From: DAOSCP01 sp035379625
GTDB lineage: Bacteria; Bacteroidota; Ignavibacteria; Ignavibacteriales; DAOSCP01
DNA length: 26,955 nt
Direction of reading: 5' to 3'
Assembly: GCA_035379625.1 (NCBI GenBank)
Contig: DAOSVM010000031.1
Location: 1 to 26,955, forward strand
Shown here piece after piece: positions 8,676-15,634 of this stretch. Below the pieces are notes generated by a model. The model was not told where the DNA came from. It saw only the letters and a list, made by a program, of their open reading frames with translations, and did not search any database. A program made the position numbers and the translations under genes. Each line of letters opens with the position of its first letter. The first letter of the stretch is position 1.

Positions 8676-8702
8676 AAAAAAAGCTCCCTTTTTCAGAGAG
8701 CT
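8676..8702 (-). terminator. Intrinsic terminator of the M24 peptidase gene
   Basis: Read on the minus strand, AGCTCTC pairs with GGGAGCT (one G-U pair) around a 7-base loop and is followed by a run of seven T. It starts 6 bases after the stop codon. Confidence 0.85.
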
Positions 8703-8708
8703 TCTGAT

Positions 8709-9902
8709 TTATATCTTTAAGATTTCAAACTGTCTTTCTTCACCTGTACACTCAACATTACCATCCCAATCTATAAAAACATCAATTTCTGATCTGAAAC
8801 CACAATCACCTGGAATATATATACCAGGTTCTATGGAAAAGGACATTCCGGGCATAATTATTCTTTCATCTTTAGATTCATAATTATCGGCATTAGGACC
8901 ATCTCCGTGCAGTTCCGTAGTTATTGAATGGCCAGTTCGATGAACAAAATATTTTCCATAACCTGCATCATCAATAATTTTTCTTGCAGCATTATCAATT
9001 TCATAGCCTCTTAATATCTTTTTATTATTGAAACTCTCACAAACTAATTCAAATGCTTTTTCACGAGCATCGACTAACACTCTAAAAATATCTCGATACT
9101 TTTTTGGTATTTCTTCACCGACAAATCCCATCCAAGTGATGTCTGACCAAACAGCATTTTCATTATTAGCCTTGCACCATAAATCTATTAAAACTAGATC
9201 CCCTTTTTTTATAGTAGCACTTTTTTCCTTTGAAATTTCGTAGTGAGGATCTGCTGCGTTGGCATTAATGGCAACGATTGGCGGAAAATCTGTATAATAA
9301 TTGAACTCACTAAATTTATTCATAATGAAACTCTGCACATCATATTCCGTAATTATTTTATTTTGTGAAATAGCTTCCCCTATATATTGAAATGCATCCT
9401 TAACTATTTTATACAAATTTTTAGAAACCATTTTATTTTCTTCATATTGATCTTTTGTCCATATGGCAACAAGTCTGGCTATTATATCTCCTGATGATAC
9501 AACATTTATTCCATAAGATCTAATAAGTTCTATGGTACCAGCATCAACTTTTGAAATGTAGGGTATCATATTATTTGGGGAATATTCCATAGCTACTGTT
9601 TTAATATCACTTAAAATATAACTTAATTCGTATTTCAAAGAACTTAAGTTTGAATAAACAACTTTTTTACCTGGTAAATTTAATTTATTTAATACATTAC
9701 TCTCTACAGCGCTAACAATTTGTACAGGGTCACCAATTTTGGGGATAAAATAATAAAATCTTCGAGTAATATGTAAATCTGATGGGATATTTAATATTTT
9801 ATAGGCTATATCATTTGAGCCTTTGAAATCGTAAATTAACCATCCATCAACATTCATATCTTTAAGTATATTTTGAATTTTGTAAATTTTTTGAATAAGC
9901 AT
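8709..9902 (-). CDS. M24 family metallopeptidase (Xaa-Pro aminopeptidase-like)
   Basis: A 397-residue protein with an N-terminal creatinase-type domain (about 1-150) and a C-terminal pita-bread catalytic domain. All five metal ligands are in place: Asp240 ('VLIDLW'), Asp254 ('WSDITW'), His325 ('HRTGHSI'), Glu358 ('SIEPGIY') and Glu372 ('FRSEIDV'). Conserved His220 ('NAADPHYE') and His332 ('HGDG') are also present. The family cleaves the residue before proline in peptides, or acts as a prolidase, in the cytoplasm; no signal peptide is visible. The minus-strand ribosome site GAGG lies 8-11 bases before the ATG. The gene is monocistronic, diverges from murA over an 84-base gap, and ends in its own terminator. 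Aminopeptidase versus dipeptidase specificity cannot be decided here. Confidence 0.9.
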   Translation of the reverse strand: MLIQKIYKIQNILKDMNVDGWLIYDFKGSNDIAYKILNIPSDLHITRRFYYFIPKIGDPVQIVSAVESNVLNKLNLPGKKVVYSNLSSLKYELSYILSDIKTVAMEYSPNNMIPYISKVDAGTIELIRSYGINVVSSGDIIARLVAIWTKDQYEENKMVSKNLYKIVKDAFQYIGEAISQNKIITEYDVQSFIMNKFSEFNYYTDFPPIVAINANAADPHYEISKEKSATIKKGDLVLIDLWCKANNENAVWSDITWMGFVGEEIPKKYRDIFRVLVDAREKAFELVCESFNNKKILRGYEIDNAARKIIDDAGYGKYFVHRTGHSITTELHGDGPNADNYESKDERIIMPGMSFSIEPGIYIPGDCGFRSEIDVFIDWDGNVECTGEERQFEILKI

Positions 9903-9941
9903 AAATTCCTCAAATAGTTTATTTTTATAAGCTAAATATGA

Positions 9942-9953
9942 TTTTTTTTTTTT
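9942..9953 (+). repeat. Poly-T tract (12 T) upstream of murA
   Basis: An unbroken run of twelve T in the 84-base gap between the divergent M24 and murA genes, 33 bases before the murA start. Homopolymers of this length slip during replication and can also bend DNA. Confidence 0.6.
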
Positions 9954-9986
9954 ACATTTACAAATAAAAATAAGGGAAATTAGAAA

Positions 9987-11252
9987 ATGGAAAAATTTAT
10001 TATAACTGGAGGTAAAGCCTTAAAAGGAGAAATAAATGTTAGCGGTGCTAAAAATTCTGTGTTAGCTTTAATGCCAGCTACTTTATTAAATAATGGTGAA
10101 AATATAATTACTAACACTCCTGAACTTAATGATGTTTACACATTAAAAAAATTAATGCAATCTTTAGGTTCTCAAATCGAATTTACCAATAATACCTTGA
10201 AAATTAATAATGCTAATATCAACAATTATGTTGCTCCCTATGAGTTAGTAAAAAAAATGCGAGCATCTGTATATGTTTTGGGACCACTTTTAGCAAAATA
10301 TGGGTATGCAAAAGTCTCTTTACCTGGTGGTTGTGCCTGGGGGCCAAGACCAATTAATTTACATTTGGAAGCAATGAAAAAATTAGGCGCACAAATTGAT
10401 TTAGAAGAAGGATATATAATTGCAAAATCAGATAAACTAAAAGGAGCAAAAATAAATTTTGATATTTCTTCAGTTGGCGCCACTGGTAATGCATTAATGG
10501 CTGCTGTTTTAGCTAAAGGGAGTACTATTATAACAAATGCAGCTATGGAACCTGAAATTGTACAGCTTGGAGAATATTTAATATCAATGGGCGCTAAAAT
10601 TTCTGGACTAGGTACTACAACAATTGAAATTGAAGGTGTAGATGAGTTAACAAATGCAAATATTTCCACCATTCCAGATAGAATTGAGTTTGGTACTTAT
10701 CTTATAGCTGCTGCCATAACAAAAGGAGAAATAACAATTCGTGATGCTAATGCCAAACATCTAATTTCAATACTTTCCAAACTTGAAGAAGTTGGTTGTC
10801 AAATTTCTTATGATAGCAATAATATTACTCTAAATGCTACTAATATTGACTTAAATTCTGTTGATGTTATAACTAAACCTTATCCTGGTTTCCCAACTGA
10901 TATGCAAGCACAATGGATTGCTCTAATGTGTTTAGCAAATGGAACTTCAGAAGTTACTGATACTATTTATATAGATAGATTTAAGCACGTTCCAGAATTG
11001 GAAAGACTTGGAGCAAAAATTGAAGTTAAAGAAAACACTGCTATAGTTCATGGAGTTAAAAAATTAAAAGGTGCCAAAGTTATGTCAACCGATCTAAGAG
11101 CTAGTGCTTCATTAGTATTAGCCGGCTTAGCAGCCGAAGGAACTACAGAAGTTTTAAGAATTTATCACTTAGATCGTGGTTATGAATCTTTGGATAAAAA
11201 ATTACGTCAACTTGGCGCATCAATTGAAAGAGTCAAAAGTGAAGAATACTAA
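9987..11252 (+). CDS. murA: UDP-N-acetylglucosamine 1-carboxyvinyltransferase MurA
   Basis: Catalyses the first committed step of peptidoglycan synthesis, moving enolpyruvate from PEP to UDP-GlcNAc in the cytoplasm. The 421-residue length is typical. Lys22 ('SGAKNS') and the catalytic loop 'LPGGCAWGPRPINLH' with Cys116 (equivalent to the fosfomycin target Cys115 of E. coli) are intact, so the enzyme should have the fosfomycin-sensitive type of active site. The GATG-containing segment 'SVGATGNALM', 'DRIEFGTYLIAAA' and the C-terminal 'DLRASASLVLAGLAA' also fit the family. An AGGGA ribosome site lies upstream of the ATG. nhaA follows after 9 bases and a GlmU-like gene after that, placing producer and consumer of UDP-GlcNAc in one direction. 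Confidence 0.98.
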   Translation: MEKFIITGGKALKGEINVSGAKNSVLALMPATLLNNGENIITNTPELNDVYTLKKLMQSLGSQIEFTNNTLKINNANINNYVAPYELVKKMRASVYVLGPLLAKYGYAKVSLPGGCAWGPRPINLHLEAMKKLGAQIDLEEGYIIAKSDKLKGAKINFDISSVGATGNALMAAVLAKGSTIITNAAMEPEIVQLGEYLISMGAKISGLGTTTIEIEGVDELTNANISTIPDRIEFGTYLIAAAITKGEITIRDANAKHLISILSKLEEVGCQISYDSNNITLNATNIDLNSVDVITKPYPGFPTDMQAQWIALMCLANGTSEVTDTIYIDRFKHVPELERLGAKIEVKENTAIVHGVKKLKGAKVMSTDLRASASLVLAGLAAEGTTEVLRIYHLDRGYESLDKKLRQLGASIERVKSEEY

Positions 11253-11261
11253 GGATTTATA

Positions 11262-12425
11262 ATGAAATCAAAAAAGTTAATTTTAGAATTTTTTAATAGC
11301 GAACAAAGTGGCGGTTTCATTCTTCTTTTTTGTACGATTTTATCTTTATTTATCGCTAACTCGCTAGTATCACACTATTATATTGATTTTTGGCATTCAT
11401 ATTTGGATCTATCCTTTTTAGGCCTTAATCTCAAATATTCATTAGAACATTGGATTAACGATGGCTTAATGGTAATCTTTTTTCTTCTAGTCGGATTAGA
11501 AATTGAACGGGAAATTTATGTTGGCGAACTTTCAAATATAAAAAATTCACTTTTACCTATTGTGGCTGCAATTGGTGGCATGGTTGTACCTGGCTTAATT
11601 CATTTTTCCTTCAATTATAACACACCATATTCATCAGGTTTTGCTATTCCAATGGCTACAGACATAGCTTTTGCTTTGGGTATTTTAGCCTTAGTCGGGA
11701 AAAAAGCCCCATTCTCACTAAAAATATTTTTAACTGCTCTTGCAATTATTGATGATCTTGGTGCAATTATAATAATTGCAATTTTTTATACAAAAGAATT
11801 ATTTTTTAATAATCTTTTAATATCTCTTGGAATATTTGCTCTTTTGCTAATTTTTAATAAACTTAAAATTAGATATCTAAGCATTTATTTGCTTGGTGGA
11901 TTTTTTATGTGGTACTTTATGTTAAAATCCGGCGTTCATTCGACTATTGCTGGCGTACTTTTAGCATTTGCAATCCCTTTTGATAAAAATAACGATGAGA
12001 ATATTTCCTTGAAATTACAACATTTTTTACATAAGCCAGTTGCATTTATCATTTTACCAGTATTCGCTTTAGCAAATACAGCTATTATTTTCCCTCAACA
12101 AATCATGAATAGTTTTCATAATTCTAATTCTTTAGGTATTATCTTCGGTTTAATTTTTGGTAAAAGCATTGGAATTTTTGGATTTTCTTATTTATTGGTT
12201 AAATTAAATTTTTCTAAACTATATGAAAACATGAATTGGAAAAATTTATTCGGAACATCTTTAATTGCTGGAATTGGTTTTACAATGTCAATTTTTATTA
12301 CGAATTTAGCTTTTATTGATCAAGGTATTATCATAAGTTCTAAATTAAGTATTTTAGTTGCTTCTCTAATTGCTGGTATTAGTGGTTACTTAATATTAAT
12401 TTTTAAACCTAAACAAAATATCTAA
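11262..12425 (+). CDS. nhaA: Na+/H+ antiporter NhaA
   Basis: An inner-membrane antiporter exchanging two external protons for one cytoplasmic Na+ for pH and sodium homeostasis. The 387-residue length and about 12 hydrophobic segments match the family. Diagnostic motifs are 'VGLEIERE' (77-84), 'MATDIAFALG' with Asp134 (E. coli Asp133) and 'AIIDDLGAI' with Asp164/Asp165 (E. coli Asp163/164, the ion-binding pair). The segment 'IAGIGFTMSIFI' near the C-terminus is also typical. The ribosome site AAGGA lies 9 bases before the ATG, in the 9-base gap after murA, so the two genes are probably co-transcribed. Confidence 0.97.
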   Translation: MKSKKLILEFFNSEQSGGFILLFCTILSLFIANSLVSHYYIDFWHSYLDLSFLGLNLKYSLEHWINDGLMVIFFLLVGLEIEREIYVGELSNIKNSLLPIVAAIGGMVVPGLIHFSFNYNTPYSSGFAIPMATDIAFALGILALVGKKAPFSLKIFLTALAIIDDLGAIIIIAIFYTKELFFNNLLISLGIFALLLIFNKLKIRYLSIYLLGGFFMWYFMLKSGVHSTIAGVLLAFAIPFDKNNDENISLKLQHFLHKPVAFIILPVFALANTAIIFPQQIMNSFHNSNSLGIIFGLIFGKSIGIFGFSYLLVKLNFSKLYENMNWKNLFGTSLIAGIGFTMSIFITNLAFIDQGIIISSKLSILVASLIAGISGYLILIFKPKQNI

Positions 12426-12482
12426 TTGTTTTTTTATATAAAAAGAATTATTTTGAAATAATAAAAAATTGAAGGTTAAATT

Positions 12483-13982
12483 ATGGCTAATCTAATAGTT
12501 GAAAATTTAATGAAACAGTATTCTTCAAATCTAGATTATAGCAATAATGAAATTGCTATAGTTCTAGCAGCTGGACATGGTAAACGAATTAAATCAAAAA
12601 CATCTAAAATGTTACACAGAATTTGGGGCGTTACAACCGTAGAAAGAGTGTATAATGCTTGTAAAAAAGCTGTACCTGGTATTAACATGATTTTTGTAGT
12701 AGGTATCAAAGCTGAAGATGTTATTTCTGAACTCGGAATTAAAGAAAATACTACTTATGCCTTTCAAGAAGAACAAAAAGGTACTGGCCATGCTGTGCAA
12801 GTTGGATTAGAAAAAATTGATGCTAATAAATTCAATGGCATTGTTTATGTTTTACCTGGGGATATGGGTTTGCTCAATTCTGAAACATTAGATCTGTTCA
12901 GAAAAAAATTCACATCTTCTAATTATGATATGATGGTACTTACAGGCTTATACGTGGGAAATGTAACAGAAAATCAATATGGAAGAATAATCAGAGCTAA
13001 AGATTTTGACATAAACGGCAATCCTTGCCCAAATCTATCTGGTAATGTTATAGAGATTATAGAATACAAAGATATTCTTGCTTTACCTGATGAAAAACCA
13101 TATATTACTGAATATAAAGGTTACAAATTTTCATATAGAAAACAAGAACTAATCGAAAACCGCGAATTTAATAGTGGTGTATATGCTTTTAAATTCAAAC
13201 CACTTAAAGAATTAATTTATAGTCTTGGTACAAATAATGCCCAAAATGAAATTTACATCACGGATTTAATTTCAACTTTCAATAAAAAAGGTTATACTGT
13301 AGGAGCAGTAAGCCCAGCAGAACAATACGTTTTAATTGGCTTTAACAATAAGTCAGTTTTAAAAGAAATGGAAAAAATTGCTAGGGATAAAGCCTACAAC
13401 AAATTGAAAAATATTATTGAAATTGAAGATCCAGACGATTTTTTCATCGATGAAAACGTCATCGAACAAATTATTGAAATGGATAAACAAGGGACACCAT
13501 TAGATATTTTTGTAGGTAAAGGCGTTTATATCGGAAGAGGTGTTAAACTTAATTATAATAATACATTTAAGAAAAACGCTTACTTAAACGGTTCTGTAAT
13601 ACTTGGTGAAAATGTTACTATATACGAAAACGCTCACCTTTCTTGCTATCCCAGCCAAACGCTAACTGTCGGGAATAATGTCGAAATTTTATGGGGCGAT
13701 TTAATCAAAGGCAATATTAAAATTGGAGATAACGCAAGAATTGAATCTAGCGTAAACGTTACTGGAAGTGATGAATTCCCAACCGTTATTGGAAAAAATG
13801 TTTTAATAAAAGGAACAAGTTATATCTTTGGTAGTATAATAGAAGACGATATTTTTATTGAACATAGTGTTTTGATTAAGAAAAAAGTTGAAAGAGTAGA
13901 AAGGAAAAATGGCGAAATCCAACCTGTTATGTTCTATTTACCAACACCTAAGGGTATAGATGTTATAAGTGATATACAATAG
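12483..13982 (+). CDS. GlmU-like nucleotidyltransferase with left-handed beta-helix
   Basis: The N-terminal Rossmann domain is a GlmU-type uridylyltransferase: 'LAAGHGKRIKS' (28-38), 'SKMLH', 'GTGHAVQVGL', 'LPGDMGLL', 'NSGVYAF' and 'NAQNEIYITD'. It probably makes UDP-GlcNAc or a related UDP/dTDP-sugar. The C-terminal 150 residues are hexapeptide-like ('GKGVYIGRGV', 'VILGENV', 'VIGKNVLIKG') but lack the GlmU acetyltransferase signature (KAGHLxYLGD and GAGTIxxNYDG). The enzyme is therefore probably monofunctional or acts on a different sugar. A 23-residue extension precedes the nucleotide-binding motif; the GAAGG ribosome site supports the start at 12483. The gene lies 57 bases after nhaA and ends the plus-strand group. 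Confidence 0.8.
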   Translation: MANLIVENLMKQYSSNLDYSNNEIAIVLAAGHGKRIKSKTSKMLHRIWGVTTVERVYNACKKAVPGINMIFVVGIKAEDVISELGIKENTTYAFQEEQKGTGHAVQVGLEKIDANKFNGIVYVLPGDMGLLNSETLDLFRKKFTSSNYDMMVLTGLYVGNVTENQYGRIIRAKDFDINGNPCPNLSGNVIEIIEYKDILALPDEKPYITEYKGYKFSYRKQELIENREFNSGVYAFKFKPLKELIYSLGTNNAQNEIYITDLISTFNKKGYTVGAVSPAEQYVLIGFNNKSVLKEMEKIARDKAYNKLKNIIEIEDPDDFFIDENVIEQIIEMDKQGTPLDIFVGKGVYIGRGVKLNYNNTFKKNAYLNGSVILGENVTIYENAHLSCYPSQTLTVGNNVEILWGDLIKGNIKIGDNARIESSVNVTGSDEFPTVIGKNVLIKGTSYIFGSIIEDDIFIEHSVLIKKKVERVERKNGEIQPVMFYLPTPKGIDVISDIQ

Positions 13983-14037
13983 TTTATGAATATACTATTT
14001 AATTTTCAACAAAATTAAAATACAAAAATTATATATT

Positions 14038-14087
14038 GCTCAGACGGTGTAAGCGTCACGCACAACAAAAAGTTGTGCGTTTTTTTT
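14038..14087 (+). repeat. 3'-end repeat copy 3: leader plus terminator-like hairpin
   Basis: The exact 17-nt leader GCTCAGACGGTGTAAGC (14038-14054) is followed after 3 bases by a perfect 9-bp hairpin (ACGCACAAC 14058-14066 with GTTGTGCGT 14072-14080, loop AAAAA) and seven T. It lies 55 bases after the GlmU-like stop, in the same direction. Unlike copies 1 and 2, here the hairpin itself has intrinsic-terminator form, and no other terminator lies between it and the gene. Confidence 0.85.
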
Positions 14088-14107
14088 GCAATTCTTGCAA
14101 AAAAATA

Positions 14108-14149
14108 AAAGTGCCAATTATATAGTAATAGGGATATAATTGGTACTTT
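14108..14149. repeat. 15-bp inverted repeat in the convergent gap
   Basis: Arms 14108-14122 and 14135-14149 are inverted copies of AAAGTGCCAATTATA with one G-T wobble, around a 12-base centre. Read on the minus strand the stem is followed by TTTTATTTTTTT, so it could terminate leftward transcription. It lies far (about 400 bases) beyond the kinase stop that it would serve. The ATTATAT core resembles the tandem units at 8344-8460. Confidence 0.6.
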
Positions 14150-14424
14150 AAAAAATATTCTTTTCATCTTGCTACATTGCGACCAACTTTTTGAACTAAT
14201 AACAAGCAATTTTTGCAATATTTCTACAAAATAATATAAAATTTTACTTGATATTTATTTCCTAAATTTTATCATTACAAATGAAAAATAAAAGTAGCAT
14301 TTAACCAACATAACATTTTTAATATCATGTTATTATGGGACAAAATAAATTATTTAATAATTCTAGGATGAAGGAATAAGCTATAAAAACTTTTTTATTT
14401 TGAATAGAACAAAAATTCATTTAT
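14150..14424. other. Intergenic stretch without recognised feature
   Basis: AT-rich DNA in the convergent gap with no credible ORF, tRNA or promoter. Only a weak 7-bp inverted repeat (ATAACAT 14310-14316 with ATGTTAT 14327-14333) was noticed. Confidence 0.5.
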
Positions 14425-14495
14425 TAGCGGGTTTTTTACCCGCTACCGCTGCACAGCTTTAAGGCTTGCAGCGGTATGCTTATTAATGCCCGAGC
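14425..14495 (-). repeat. 3'-end repeat copy 4 (diverged, minus strand) with two hairpins
   Basis: On the minus strand, GCTCGGGCATTAATAAGC (14495 down to 14478) matches the 17-nt leader at 12 positions with one extra base, keeping both ends (GCTC and TAAGC). It is followed by ATA and a 10-bp perfect hairpin (plus coordinates 14444-14453 with 14467-14476). A second perfect hairpin abuts it (14425-14432 with 14438-14445). It begins 59 bases after the stop of the REC-histidine kinase gene, in that gene's direction. The leader match is weaker than in the other copies, but position, orientation and hairpin agree. Confidence 0.6.
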
Positions 14496-14554
14496 TAAAA
14501 AATTTTTTTTTATAAGAATTTAAGATATGTTAAAAAAACTAGTATATAAGATTT

Positions 14555-15634
14555 TTACTGCTGTATTGGAATTTTAACAAAAAAAGTGGTACCTTTATTG
14601 GGTTCTGATTCTAACCAAATTTCACCTTTATGGATATCAACAAATTCCTTACAAATAAGGAGACCTAAACCTGTTCCTTTCTCCCCTTGCACACCCAAGC
14701 TTGTATGTAAATTATTTATCTTGAAAAGCTTTTCTTGTACCTCTTTGGACATACCTATTCCTTCATCTTTAATCGAAATAATTATATCTTTATCAATTTT
14801 TTCTGTAGAAATATAAATTTTTGAACCATTCCTCGAAAATTTGATTGAATTAGATACTAGATTTCTTATAATTGTATCTAACATCTTAGAATCAGCAAAA
14901 ACTAAATCATCACCATAATTCTTTACAATTGTTATTTCTTTATTTTTTATTTGACTTTCAAGCAAAGCCAATTGATTTTCAATAATTTCTCTAATATTAT
15001 TTAATTGTGGGCTAAATTCAATTCTACCTGTTTGACTCTGTGACCAAATCAATAAATTATTTAATAAATTATAAAGATTTTTAGAAGTCTTAAGTATAGA
15101 ACTTATCATTTGCTTTTTATCATAATCTGTCATTTCATAAAATAAATCATCTAATAGTTCTAAAGAGTTTGAAAAACTAGCTAACGGACTCTTTAAATCA
15201 TGCGCAATTATTGAAAAGAATTTTTCCTTTATTTTATTTATCTTAACAATTTCTTCTTTAGCTTTTTTAAGTTCCACATGCCTTTTTACTCTAGCCTGTA
15301 CTTCATACATATTAAATGGCTTTGTAATATAATCAACAGCTCCTAAATTAAAGCCTTTAATAATATCTTCTGTTTCGCTTTTTGCTGTAATAAAAATAAT
15401 TGGAATGTCCTTTGTAATATTATTTTGCTTTAATTCATCAAATAATTGATAACCGTCTTTCCCTGGCATATAAATATCAAGTAAAATTAAATCTGGAATT
15501 ATTTTTTCTGCTAAATCAATAACTTCCATCGGATTATTTGTTATAAAAACTTCAAACACATTTTCCAATAAGTCAACAAGTAATTGCAAATTAATTGGAT
15601 TATCATCAACTAATAATATTTTACTTTTTTCCAT
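14555..15634 (-). CDS. REC-histidine kinase (response regulator fused to kinase)
   Basis: A soluble 359-residue two-component protein. It has an N-terminal receiver (about 4-120; acidic pair Asp10/Asp11, phospho-acceptor Asp53, Lys105 in 'TKP'). A HisKA dimerisation helix follows with His145 in 'IAHDLKSPL', then a HATPase_c domain with the N-box 'RNLVSNSIKFS', G1 'DEGIGMS' and G2 'GTGLGL'. All catalytic residues are present. It overlaps the upstream TPR kinase by 14 bases, implying coupled translation. The receiver is a natural target of the upstream kinase, which has no receiver of its own. No DNA-binding output is present, so the next partner is elsewhere or the output is protein-level. Confidence 0.93.
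   Translation of the reverse strand: MEKSKILLVDDNPINLQLLVDLLENVFEVFITNNPMEVIDLAEKIIPDLILLDIYMPGKDGYQLFDELKQNNITKDIPIIFITAKSETEDIIKGFNLGAVDYITKPFNMYEVQARVKRHVELKKAKEEIVKINKIKEKFFSIIAHDLKSPLASFSNSLELLDDLFYEMTDYDKKQMISSILKTSKNLYNLLNNLLIWSQSQTGRIEFSPQLNNIREIIENQLALLESQIKNKEITIVKNYGDDLVFADSKMLDTIIRNLVSNSIKFSRNGSKIYISTEKIDKDIIISIKDEGIGMSKEVQEKLFKINNLHTSLGVQGEKGTGLGLLICKEFVDIHKGEIWLESEPNKGTTFFVKIPIQQ

Noticed and set aside
8013..8708. tRNA or rRNA gene in the long intergenic regions
   Set aside because: 'GCTCAGAC' recalls a tRNA D-arm, but no acceptor stem, anticodon arm or T-arm (GTTCGA-type) is present around any copy.
8590..8883. Plus-strand ORF of 97 codons
   Set aside because: Runs through repeat copy 2, the terminator and then antisense to the well-supported M24 gene.
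14015..14218. Minus-strand ORF of 67 codons in the convergent gap
   Set aside because: Overlaps repeat copy 3 and the 15-bp inverted repeat on the opposite strand; no ribosome site and no recognised motif.
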